Below are positions 53,819 through 64,000 of a stretch of 64,000 nucleotides of DNA, one piece after another. The position numbers and the translations under genes are program-made. Every line of letters begins with the position of its first letter. The first letter of the stretch is position 1. The notes beneath the pieces are model-generated. The model was not told the DNA's origin. It searched no databases and saw nothing but the letters and a program-made list of their open reading frames with translations. Source of the DNA: Areca catechu (taxonomy: Eukaryota > Streptophyta > Magnoliopsida > Arecales > Arecaceae); the NCBI GenBank assembly GCA_021397845.1, contig CM038050.1, positions 146,257,980 to 146,321,979 on the forward strand, given 5' to 3'.

Positions 53819-55500
53819 CTAAAGGTGAGGAGCAGGTCTCCTAGGATGTGAAGATGATGAAGGTCCACTAGTAGGTCTAGGCTGAGAAGGGAAAGAAGCA
53901 ATGATTGATGCTCTTAGCTGTTCAAATAGAATTTGAATTTGTTCCATTTCTTCACTTGTCTTCTTTATTTCCTTGTGTAATTGAACAAGTTCAGATGTTT
54001 GTTCATTGGCAAATGCTTCTGCAGATCCCCTTAACCTTCCAAATTCAGCTCTTAAGATTCCAATCCCTTTCGTGTAATCTTCTTCCATTCTTCTTCCTTC
54101 TTCCACTGACCCATTTTAAATATGAGATTGCTTAATTCAGTTCTGAATTCTTCAAGTGTATTATTGATAGAGCTTTTAATGGATTCAGAACTAAATGAAA
54201 TCAATTCAAGTATGGGTTGAAGGTCAGGCTGTGTTGCACTGGTTGCACTTTTCAAGATTTCAAAAACATCCACTCTGCTACGCAGATCATTTATTTGCTC
54301 TCCAAATTGATTTAGCCTAGTCTCTACTGACTAGCGAAACTCGCTAAACATGTTAGTCATAGTGCAGGTAAGGAGTCAGTTAGAGTACTCAATTACTGTA
54401 AAATAAAGTCCTACAAAACTGATGTATCAATAGTAGGTGCAGGAGCATCAATGTCAGGTATAGGAGCATCAGAAGATGGCTGAACAGTAGCAGGTCCCGG
54501 TGAATCAGAAAATGGCTGAATAGGTGAGTCTGGCTGTGGCTCAGGAATAGGAATTGAGATGTCCTACCAGCCTGCATCTCACCTTGCTCTTCTTGTTCCT
54601 CAATATTAGCTAGAGCATCATATTTCTTCTTCCAGGTGCCTTTAGATAGCAAATATCCCATTCTTTATAGAGTCTTCGTAGTATAAGTGTCAGTGTGAAG
54701 AAGTGATCTACCGTCTTCATCAGATAAGTCAACATTTGCGGCTTGGAAGAACAAAGTTAGTACCATGCCATAGGGCAAGCAAGCTCTCACCTTTCTAATT
54801 GCTTCCTTCATTTGAGATAGCATGATTGCAGGAAGATTAATCTTGTCTCCATGAATCAAAAGCTCCATAAAAATAAATCCCTTTCACTTACCCAATCAAA
54901 TCATCCCATTCTAGGTAAGAAGATTTGACTGATAAAACTGTGGAGTCTCATTTCAACTGATAAGGAGCTAGCCTTCAAAATACCAATCTCATTTACTTCA
55001 GCTTGTTCCAAAACTGTTTGCAGTGCCTTTGTCCTGTCTTTTAATACTAAGTGTTCAATCCCTTTAAAGGGCATTTCCAACATGTTGCTAAGGGATTCTT
55101 CATAAATTATGATTCTTTTCCCTTTGACTCTGATTCAATATGCTGCTCTTCATTTCTTAGATTTTCATAAAATGTTCTGACCAAGTTCGGATATGTAAGA
55201 ATATTCAAAGAGCACATAAAAGACCAACCTTGGTTTTCAATTAGATCTCCAACAATCAACCCTATTTCCTTGAGAAATTTAAACAGAATCCTTCTTCCAG
55301 TTGTGACCGGTCTCATTGCCAAGGATATTTGCTGATGAGGAGGAGGGCTTGATTCTTCAATGGGTTGAGCTAAAATCCGTGAGGAGCTCTCTACCCTGAA
55401 TTTGGAATGCCTTTCTTGCATTGGTTGCTCAATTTTCCAATGAGGTCTCTTTCCAACAGCCTTTCTTGGAGCCATTCCCGCAAGACACGATGATCCGAAG
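53819..55500 (-). pseudogene. E3 third ORF
   Basis: The frame begins MAPRKAVGKR at about 55472 (within the open stretch 55574-55107). It has YPNLVRTFYENL, then GIEHLVLKDR, then FISQIFLPRMG, LLIHGDKINLPAIMLSQM and LPYGMVLTLFFQ, which is the same domain order as E1. The C-terminal half (54273-53819) is Glu/Gln-rich and probably coiled coil. At least five frame changes break it. Upstream sequence (55590-55670) holds CGAGTCGGCTCG repeats. Confidence 0.7.
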
Positions 55501-55789
55501 GATTCGGAGGGGAAGGGTTTTTTTGAAAATAGGTTTTGGAGGGAAGGAATGAGGAGCCGAAGAAAGAAACACAATAAAAAAAAACCTACGGCTCGACTTA
55601 AGAACGAGTCGACCCGACATCCGAGCCGGCTCGACTAACATGACTTCTGCTCGAGTCGGCTCGAGCAGAGGGAGCATAAAAAATAAATTGAAGCCTTACT
55701 CAAAAATTTTCAGTGAAAAATCATGAATAAAATGTGAAGGTTATCTAGATAATATTTCCTTAAGTTTGAGAAAAACTAGGTTGAGGTTT

Positions 55790-58700
55790 CTAAAGAGGGT
55801 CACACAAACCTAGTTCACATCTAATCATTGCAAACCTATCATAATTCAAAGGTTTAGTAAAAATATCAGCAAGTTGGTTTTCAGTCGGCATAAATTCAAG
55901 TACAATATCATTATTCAAAACATGATCTCTTATAAAGTGGTGCCTAATTTCAATGTGCTTAGTTCTTAAATGCTGAACATGATTCTTGGTTAAATTTATA
56001 GCACATATACTATCACATTTGATTAGAATTTTAGATTGTGTAACATCAAAATCTTCTAGTTGTTATTTAATCCAAAGCACTTGAGCACAACAACTACCAA
56101 CAACAATGTACTCTACCTCAGCAGTGGACAATGCTACAGAGTTTTGTTTCTTACAGTGCCATGTGATTAAATTCAACCCTAGAAATTGGCATGTTCTACT
56201 AGTGCTCTTTCTATCAATTTTACATCTAGCATAGTCAGCATCCAAAAAACCAATTAAATTTAAAGAAGATTCTTTAGAATACCAAAGACCTAAATTACTT
56301 GTGCCTCTTAGATATTTGATAATTCTTTTAACAGCAAGCATGTGTGATTCCTTGGGATTTGATTAAAAATGAGCACACACACATACACTATATAAGATAT
56401 CAGGTCTACTAGTAGTAAGATATAACAATGATCCAATCATACCTCGATAGAGCTTTTGATCGATGTTACAACCATCTTCATTTTATCTAGTCTGCAGGTA
56501 GGGCTCAAGGGTGTGCTAGCCTCTTTGCGTGTCTCCATGCCAAACTTCTTGATTATTTCATTGATATACTTGGCTTGGTTTATGAAGATTCCTTCCTTTG
56601 TTTGTTTTACTTGTAATCCAAGGAAGTAGTTGAGTTCACCCATAAGGCTCATTTCAAACTTGCCCTGCATCAACTCAACAAATTCTCCATAAAGGTTTTC
56701 ATTAGTTGCACCAAATATGATATCATCAACATAAATTTGTACAACTAACATGTCATTCCCTTTTTTCTTAATAAAAAGAGTTTTGCCAACATTTCCTCTT
56801 TTGAAATCATTTATTAGCAAAAATTTGCTAAGTCTATCATACTAGGCCCTAGGTGCTTATTTTAAACCATATAAAGCTTTATTTAATTTAAACACATGAT
56901 TTGGAAAAGCATGATTTTCGAAACCTGGTGGCTGTTCTATAAAAACTTGTTCAGAAATAAATCCATTTAGAAAAGCACTTTTGACATCCATTTGGAATAG
57001 TTTAAAATTCATGTTGCAAGCAAATGCAAGAAGTAATCTAATGGCCTCAAGTTTTGCTACAGGTACATAAGTTTTATCAAAATATATTCTCTCTTCTTGG
57101 TTGTACCCTTTAGCTACCAACCTTGCTTTATGTCTCATAACTTTACCGTTCTCATCTAATTTGTTCCTATAGACCCATTTGATTCCTATAATGGGATGGT
57201 CTAGAGGTCTACTAACAAGAGTCTAAACATTATTGCTTTTAAATTGGTTTAATTCTTCATGCATGGCCATCATCCAGTTTGGATCATATTCAGCTTCTTT
57301 TAAACTAAGTGGTTCAATTTGTGAAACAAAGGCTAGGTAGTCATGTGCATTTCTATGTGCAGACCTAGTCCTAACACCATGAGAAGGATCACCAATAATT
57401 AGATCTTTATGATGTGAAGTTACATACCTCCATTCCTTTGGTAAATCAGTATGATCCTTACTTACCACTTCATTTTCATCTTGTGTTGGCTTGTCTTGTA
57501 AGCTTAGATCTTCCATCTCCTTTTGGAATGTACCTGCATCATTGTCTACACACTCATCTTTTCTAGATGGTGAGGGGTTAGCTTCATCAAAAACAACATG
57601 AATTGACTCTTCTACAGTAAGAGTCCTCTTATTAAATACTCTATATGCTTTACTATGCAGTAAATAACCAAGGAATATGGATTCATCAGATTTTGTATCA
57701 AATTTTCTAGATTATCTTTACCATTATTCAACACAAAGCATTTACACCCAAAAATAAAAATAGTTAATATTAGGTTTTCTTCCATTCTAAAGCTCATAGG
57801 GGGTTTTCTTTAAAATTGGGCGTATTAAAACATGGTTCAATATGTAACAAGTAGTGTTCACTACTTCTGCCCAAAAGTACTTTGGAAGATTATCTTCATA
57901 CAACATAGTTCGGGCCATTTCTTCCAAAGTCCAATTCTTTCTCTCTACAATACCATTTTGTTGAGGTGTTCTAGGAGAGGAGAAGTTATGATCAATGCCG
58001 TGCTTAGTGTAATATTCATCAAAAAATTGATTTTGAAATTCAGTCCCGTGATCACTTCTTATAAAAATAATAGAAAGATTTTTCTTATTTGAAATCTTTT
58101 TATGAAATTTTCGAAAAATATTAAAGGTTTCATCTTTATGTGCAATAAATAATATCCATGTGAATCTAGAAAAGTCATCTACAATCACAAGGCCATATTT
58201 CATACCACCTAGGCTTGTGGTCCTAGTTGGTCCAAATAAGTCCATGTGAAGTAGCTCAAGGGGTCTAGTAGTTAAAATTATATTTTTTGATTTAAAACTT
58301 TCTCTAGTTTGTTTGCTTAATTGATAAGCATCACGTACATAATCAAGATCAACTATAAAATATGGCAAACTCTAACTAGATTCTTTGAGATTAATTTGGC
58401 AATTGTATGCATGCTAGCATGACCTAATCGTCTATGCCAAAGTAAACAAGACTCCTTGGTCTTAGCATTCATTGCTACTAGACTGAAACTACTAGTCATG
58501 GCTAGATCATTTAGATCTACCACATAGATGTTTCCAAGTCTATGATCAATGAATTCATTGCTAGAGTCAAGAGAGTTAGTTACTATACACATAGATGATT
58601 CAAAGATAACCTTAAAACCTTTATCACAAAGTTGACTAATACTCAATAAGTTATGCTTCAATTTATCTACTAGCAGCACATCTTCAATAAAAGTACAAGG

Positions 58701-58860
58701 GGTTATCTTGATCTTATCGATTCTGATTATTTTCTCCTTGCCATTATCACCGAAGGTAACCGATCCTCCTTCTTTCATTTATAAGGTGATAAACTGATCT
58801 TTATCACCGGTCATATGCCTTGAATAGCCACTGTCTAGATATCATCATTTCTTAGCATTC
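55790..58860 (-). pseudogene. pol: E3 pol
   Basis: Minus-strand order: protease (DSGYSRHMTGD, near 58840), GAG-pre-integrase (LLWHRRLGHASM), integrase (58368-57787; LLHMDLFGPTRTTSLGG, RSDHGTEFQN, PQQNGIVERKN), RT (57138-56437; FQMDVKSAFLNG, YVDDIIFGATNE) and RNase H (56341 down to the stop at 55790-55792). Frames are split at least six times. Catalytic motifs are mostly preserved. Confidence 0.8.
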
Positions 58861-60353
58861 AGCGTTGTAAGACAATCCTGCAAAATAATCAAGGAGTGGT
58901 TTTAGGTATCTAAGCTAACTTGGATCCTTTCAGGTTGCAAAATTAGCTCCTTTTGGAATCCAAACAGTTTTAAATCTTAATGCATCAATCTTAGAATTTT
59001 TAAAAGAGTTACATTGGTGAACTTTATGCCCAAATCTATAACATGCATAGTAAACAATTTTGTCATTTTTGAACGATGCATGCTTTGAATCTTTAATAAA
59101 TGTAGAAATGGATATGTTTGGCTTGAAAGATTATTGAACATAAATCTTAGGAATGTAGTTTAAGCCTTTTGAAATAGAATTTGACGGAAATGAACCAAAA
59201 GATTTTTGAGATTTAATGTTTGAAGCTGAAGCTTTTGAAGATACAAATTTTGTTGCTGAAATTCTTTTGGCATTTAAAGTATTAAATCCAATTCCAGCTT
59301 TGCTTTTTGAATCTCTTTGTTCTTTCAGAATTAGCTCAAGCTTATTAGAACTCAAAATAAGTTTTTCTACGAGAGGCTTAAACTTTTCAACCTCATTTCT
59401 CAAATCATTATTTTCGGCAACTAAAGCTTTGTTTGTCTTAATAAAAACATTCTTCTCATTTTTCAAAGCTATAACATTATCAGAAAAAATATTTAATTCT
59501 TTTTGCAAAATATTACTCTTTTCTGAAAGTTCATCCTTGCCTTTTAGCAATAAATCATTTTGTTTCTTTAAGGATTTGATTTTAACCCCAGCTTTCTTGA
59601 ATTCAACAAGCAAATCATGAAAAGCAGAATTCAATTCATCATAAGTAAATTCAATTTAAAGCTCAGGGGATGATACCTCATTCTTAAGACCCATTAAACA
59701 GAAGTTCATGATTTTTGTGGTCTCTTCTTCTTTACTAGATGTGGATGCTTCGCTGTTGCTCCACGTCACTATCATAGCTCTCTTTTTCTTTTTCTTGAAG
59801 CTCTTATTCAGCAAAGGATAGTATGGTCGAATGTGTCCCGCTTTTTGCATCCGTAGCAGATGGGCATCTCTTTTTCTTTCTCTTTTTCCTTGTCCCTTTC
59901 CTTGCTGTATTCTTTGTTCTTGTGGAATTTCCTATAGTTTCTTTATTTCCTTCTTCCCAAGAACCTTTTGAACCTCTTAACGACCATAGCAACATCTTCA
60001 TCTTCCATGTCATTTTTAGTGGAGGAGCATTCTTCTTCCGATTCATCATCATCCTTTCTTGAATCCACTGCAGCTTTGAAGGCAATAGATTTTTTCTTCT
60101 TTTGATCATCTTCAGTTCTGTGCTGCATGGTCAATTCGTGAGTGATGAGAGATCCTAGCAGTTCATCCAGTAGTAAAGTATTCAGATCTTTCGCTTCTTG
60201 GATGGCGGTTACTTTTGGATCCCATTTGTCCAGAAGAGATCTTAAAATCTTCTGTACAAGGTCAGCATTGGAATATACCCTGCCAAGACTTTTTAAGCCA
60301 TTAATAATATCAGTGAAGCATGAAAACATGGCAGACATTGTTTCATTAGGTTC
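58861..60353 (-). pseudogene. gag: E3 gag, 5' part displaced
   Basis: From 60353 the gag core continues as TEPNETMSAMFSCFTDIINGLKSLG and ILRSLLDKWDPKVTAIQEAKD, then a Lys-rich stretch, a broken knuckle near 59830, an acidic stretch and a coiled coil (59634-59200). It ends before a TGA near 58892, followed by TTATTTTGCAG and pol. The N-terminal third is missing at the junction with the Gypsy LTR. Confidence 0.75.
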
Positions 60354-63128
60354 TGTTGCCGATCTTACCACGGTGGCCTGTAGCTTATGAGCTGGCGCCG
60401 GTCCTTGGACTCCTTCACCTCGGGATATCCAAGCCTCTGGGCATGCAAAACAAGGTCAAAGACCCGGGCCAGGAATTCCGACGGGGACACTTCGATGGTC
60501 AAGTTAGAGAACGGCAAGATGGAACAGATCCACTAAGATGGGTCTCCGATGGATTACCGTACTTAGAGGAGGTTTTGATGAAAGAAGTGTAGAAAAAAGA
60601 GGGGTTGACGCCTAGCTTCCTGCGCTAGACCCACCAGAATTGCGTCTGGGAACTTCCAAGAGTCCCAAAATTGTTATCTCTCGATGTCCTTTCCTCTCCA
60701 TGGCTTACCTTCTCTGTCTGCTTTCACCATCCATTTTATACCACCGGATCGCCTTCAGCCTTTGCTTCTTCCCCGGAGGTTCCCGAAGGTCTCTGGCTCC
60801 TCTCCCCCCTCCTCTCCTCTTCTTCGAGCCTGGGAATTAAGCGGCTAGCTTGCCTCGTCCACCATGTTATCACGAAAGGGGAAATCTGGTGGGATCTTGA
60901 GCCAAGCATGGGAGCCCTCATCTCGGGGCGTTGACTGTGGATTTCCTGGGTTCCAGCCCCTGACCATGAGGGTTCAATGCCTCGATTGCAGGGCCCTCCT
61001 TAACTGATATAAACGAGGTTCCGTATACCATTGCGGGTCGTACTAGGAAGCCCGTACGGGATGCACCACACGCCGACTCTAGTAGCGACCTTGTGGCCCG
61101 TGCCTCTAACCCCTGGAGCCTTTACAGAGTAGGGCTGACTTCGACCGAGGTGGATCCATCAGGGGGAGCCACCTGGCGATGGAGCAGGAGTGCCTGGCTC
61201 GATCTCGGCTGAGGTGGACCCATCTTGGGGTGCCACCTGGTGAGGGAGCAGAGGCCGCCAGCTTCGGCCGAGGTGGACCTCTCTTGGGTAGATACCTGGC
61301 GAAGTGGCAGAGGAGGGCTCGACTTCGGCCAAGGTGGACCCATCTTGGGGTGCCACCTGGCAAAGGAGCAGGAGCGCCTGCTCGACCTCGGCTGAGGTGG
61401 ACCCATCTTGGGGTGTCACCTAGTGAGAGAGTAGAGGCCACCAGCTTCGACCGAGGTGGACCCCTCCTGAGCGAACACATGGCGAAGTGGCAGAGGAGGA
61501 CTCGACTTCGATCGAGGTGGACCCATCTTGGGGTGCCACCTGGCGAAGGAGCAGGAGCGCCTGGCTTAACCTCGACTGAGGTGGAACCATCTAAGGGCGC
61601 CACCTGGCAAGGGAGCAGAGGCCACCAGATTAAGCCAAGGTGGACCCCTCCTGGGCGACACCTGGCGAAGTGGCAGAGGAGGACTTGACTTCGACCGAGG
61701 TGGACCCATCGTGGGGTGCCACTTGGAGAAGGATCAGAAGCGCCTGGCTTGACCTTGACTGAGGTGGACCCATCTTGGGGCACCACCTGGCGAGGGAGCA
61801 GAGGTTGCCAGCTTCGGTCGAGGTGGACCCCTCCTGGGCAGACACCTGGTGAAGTGGCAGAGGAGGGCTCGACTTCAATCGAGGTGGACCCATCTTGGGG
61901 TGCCACTTAGCGAAGGAGCAGGAGCGCCTGGCTCGACCTCGGCTAAGGTGGACCTGTCTTGGGGCACCACTTGGCGAGGGAGCATAGGCCGCCAGCTTCG
62001 ATAGAGGTGGACCCCTCCTAGGTAGACACCTGGCGAAGTGGCAAAGGAGGGCTCGACTTCGATCGAGGTGGACCCATCTTTTGGTGCCACTTAGCAAAGT
62101 AGCAGGAGCGCCTGGTTCGACCTCGACTAAGGTGGACCCATCTTGGGGCGCCACCTGGTGAGGGAGCAGAAGCCGCCAGCTTCGACCGAGGTGGACCCCT
62201 CATGTCGGACACCTAGCGAAGTGGTAGAGGAGGGCTCGACTTCGACCGAGGTGGACCCATCTTGGGGTGCCACCTGGCGAAGGAGCAGGAGTGCTTGGCT
62301 CAACCTCGGTTGAGGTGGACTCATCTTGGAGCACCACCTGGCGAGGGAGCAGAGGTCGCCAGCTTCGGTCGAGGTGGACCCCTCCTGGGCGGATACCTGG
62401 CGAAGTGGCAGAGGAGGGCTTGACTTCGACCGAGGTGGACCCATCTTGGGGTGCCACCTGGTGAAGGAGCATGAGTGCCTCACTCCACCCGGTTGAGGTG
62501 GACCCGTCTTGGGGTGCCACCTAACGAGGGAGCAGAGGCCGCCAGCTTCTGCCGAGGTGGACCCCTCCTGGGCTGACACCTGACAAAGTGGCAGAGGAGG
62601 GCTCAACTTCGACCGAGGTGGACCCATCTTGGGGTGCCACCTGGCGAAGGAGCAGAGCGCCTGGCTCGACCTTGGCTAAGGTGGACCCATTTTGGGATGC
62701 CACCTGGTGAGGGAGCAGAGGCCGCCAGCTTCAGCCGAGATGGACCCCTCTTGGGCGGACACCTGGCGAAGTGGCAGAGGAGGGCTCGACTTTGGTCGAG
62801 GTGGACCCATCTTGGGGTGCCACCTGGCGAAGGAGCAAGAGCACCATGCTCAACCTCGGCTGAGGTGGACCCATCTTGGGGCACCACCTGGCGAGGGAGC
62901 AGAGACCGCCAGCTTCGATCGAGGTGGACCCCACCTGGGCGGACACCTGGCGAAGTGGCAGAGGAGGGCTCAACTTCGATCAAGGTGGACCCCTCTTGGG
63001 GTGCCACCTGGTGAAGGAGCAGGGGCGCCTTGCTCCCGCGGAGAAATTTTGAAAGATAAATCCACGTGGCACCGATGGCATCCATCTAGATCTGACACAT
63101 ACTCCATGTCAGCGATATTGCCATATCA
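60354..63128 (-). repeat. Tat-2 3' LTR (2,775 bp) with tandem array in U3
   Basis: In minus sense it starts TGATATGGCAATATC and ends AGATCGGCAACA. TATAAAATGG (60740-60731) is a TATA box about 380 bp before the end. The U5 motif ACTTGACCATCGAAGTGTCC is shared with the other Gypsy LTRs. Most of the upstream U3 is the array at 61131-63036. It could also be a solo LTR, but the adjacent purine tract favours a 3' LTR. Confidence 0.55.
61131..63036 (-). repeat. 183/184-bp higher-order repeat of three ~61-bp monomers
   Basis: Phase points of GAAGTGGCAG fall at 61301, 61484, 61667, 61851, 62035, 62218, 62402, 62585, 62768 and 62952, a period of 183-184 bp for about ten units. Each unit holds three diverged monomers of about 59-64 bp sharing GAGGTGGACCC, CTTGGG and CACCTGGCGA. 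Long open frames on both strands follow from the period (183 is a multiple of 3) and are not proteins. Confidence 0.9.
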
Positions 63129-63641
63129 GTTGCCCCCCATCCCCAAGTCCCATCGAAGCGCCGCGGTTTGGGGCATGGGGAGTTAATGCAGAGATGACAT
63201 GGAAAAGGAGGAGATCCCGTGCCATAATTGCCATGATCACCACCGCCATGTCCATCACGCCCGAGGCCCTATGAGAGGCTGCCACGTCCGCGTGTCTGAC
63301 GGGCCATTAATACGCCATTTCGAACCCGAGGCAGTTTCCATTGGACCGAAGCATCAATGTCGGGCATGGCTCCACGTGGTAGTCATCTGATGGCCTGGGC
63401 CAAAAAGAGATGTACGGCCGTTGTTTATTGAGTTTGAAAAGGAGGGGGACTTTCCGGAAATGAGGTCTCTTGGCTTTCTCACACATCGCCGACGGTTGCA
63501 GCAATCTTTCTTCATCTCCAGGGGTTGCCACTCCTCCGGTTCAAAACATCCTGGTGAGTGCCCGCGATACCTTTCTCTCCTTTTCTTCCTTCCAATTTCA
63601 TGTCACCCTGAACCCGTCTCTTTCTTGTTTCTTCCTCTCTA

Positions 63642-64000
63642 ATGGCCTGTCACCTTCATGTTTCTTCCAATTCAGACGAGGCCGGTCCTTCCCGGTCGAG
63701 GACTCCATCATCTTCCTCCTCAGAGGGGGAAGAGATTCCAGTCGAGGTCCTGGGGCAACTACGGCCAGGGACTATGACCATAGGCGTCCCTAGGGGTCCT
63801 AGGTCTCCCCCCATAGTTTCCGCACGCCCCATCTATGCCCTTCCTCCTCCAGTGGCAGAGGTCTCCTCTTCTGGTCCCTCCGGTTATGCCCCAACGATGA
63901 TCGAAGATGATCTCTCCTAGATCCGGGATACATATGGGGTCCCGGATTCGATCCAACTCTCTCTCTCGGGCCCGAGCGACCGAGTAACCTTTAGCAACCC
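63642..64000 (+). pseudogene. Tat-2 antisense ORF, N-terminal part, continues beyond window
   Basis: The plus-strand ATG at 63642 begins MACHLHVSSNSDEAGPSRS. A Ser/Pro-rich leader is followed by MIEDDLS, a TAG at 63918-63920, then in frame IRDTYGVPDSIQLSLSGPSD. The latter is the typical start of the 'putative gypsy type transposon' domain found antisense in Gypsy-1. A single nonsense change (TAG where relatives would have a Gln-type codon, inferred) interrupts it. The upstream 63145-63640 is likely its leader and promoter region; no other gene is visible there. Confidence 0.6.

Larger units (their letters stand above)
39976..60353 (-). mobile_element. E3: SIRE-like Copia, interrupted by E2 and by Tat-2
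   Basis: On the minus strand gag (from 60353), pol, a third ORF, a PPT and a 3' LTR lie in order. The 3' LTR (39976-40703 plus 51917-52906) is split by E2 with the duplication ATTTT. The left flank AAAAT (39971-39975) is the expected target duplication. The gag stops abruptly at 60353 against the end of a Gypsy LTR, so the 5' end was displaced by that insertion rather than necessarily lost. Proteins differ clearly from E1 and E2, so it is a separate family. Confidence 0.75.
60354..64000 (-). mobile_element. Tat-2: Tat/Retand-type Gypsy, 3' portion
   Basis: A minus-strand LTR (60354-63128) is preceded by a G-rich tract GGGGATGGGGGGCAAC (63129-63144 in minus sense), the position of a PPT. The plus strand beyond carries an antisense ORF of the same family as in Gypsy-1. 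This is the expected order pol, antisense ORF, PPT, 3' LTR of a Tat element seen from its 3' end. Pol lies outside the window. The flank GGTTC (60349-60353) is the predicted target duplication. Confidence 0.6.

Noticed and set aside
60353..60354. E3 gag end as a simple truncation
   Set aside because: The break coincides exactly with the CA end of a Gypsy LTR, so an insertion with the rest of E3 beyond the window is more likely.
61106..63186. Long open frames (up to 266 codons) on both strands, collagen-like in look
   Set aside because: They follow the 183-bp tandem period in several frames on both strands and show no domain; they are by-products of the repeat.

Overview
This window is plant nuclear DNA built almost entirely of nested LTR retrotransposons. 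I find no intact host gene and nothing prokaryotic. Most primer-binding sites (PBS) match the 3' end of plant initiator-methionine tRNA (TGGTATCAGAGC). The Copia elements have the SIRE/Maximus layout (gag-pol plus a third ORF), and the Gypsy elements have the Tat/Retand layout (second RNase H, tandem repeats after pol, an antisense ORF). The style suggests a monocot, possibly a palm, but that is a low-confidence impression.

Layout. 1-303: end of a CACTA-like transposon. 1635-3707: solo LTR with a 5-bp target-site duplication (TSD). 4240-5874: small LTR element that has captured a PRA1-family gene fragment. 5875-6745: Gypsy LTR debris. 6915-7139: MITE-like element. 7143-27467: old minus-strand SIRE-like Copia (E4), interrupted by a 9,983-bp composite element (E1, 12317-22299, TSD GGAAA) and by a 1.37-kb deletion derivative of another Copia lineage (E5, 22944-24313, TSD ATGTG). 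27468-29084: LTR fragment and unassigned DNA. 29085-39975: plus-strand Tat-type Gypsy (Gypsy-1) with an antisense ORF, itself carrying a foreign LTR fragment (35754-37560). 39976-60353: minus-strand SIRE-like Copia (E3), whose 3' LTR is split by a nearly complete SIRE-like Copia (E2, 40704-51911, TSD ATTTT). 60354-64000: 3' end of a minus-strand Tat-type Gypsy (Tat-2) whose LTR carries a 1.9-kb higher-order tandem array, followed by its antisense ORF on the plus strand.

The most unusual object is E1. Two identical 296-bp LTRs flank a SIRE-like internal region, a complete 1,476-bp SIRE LTR and a 78-bp TRIM internal domain. It reads as TRIM LTR - SIRE internal - SIRE LTR - TRIM internal - TRIM LTR. 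This is the product expected if a one-LTR SIRE circle recombined with a TRIM at their shared primer-binding sites.

The four SIRE-like copies (E1-E4) also share features that standard annotation does not explain: a conserved UGA between gag and pol, a second polypurine tract (PPT), sense-strand sequences complementary to the PBS in the 3' UTR, and (in E1-E3) element-specific palindromic arrays in both the LTR and the pol-ORF3 spacer. Predictions beyond the right edge: the other end of Tat-2 should be followed by GGTTC and the rest of E3 gag; the end of E3 should be followed by AAAAT and then the 3' end of Gypsy-1.
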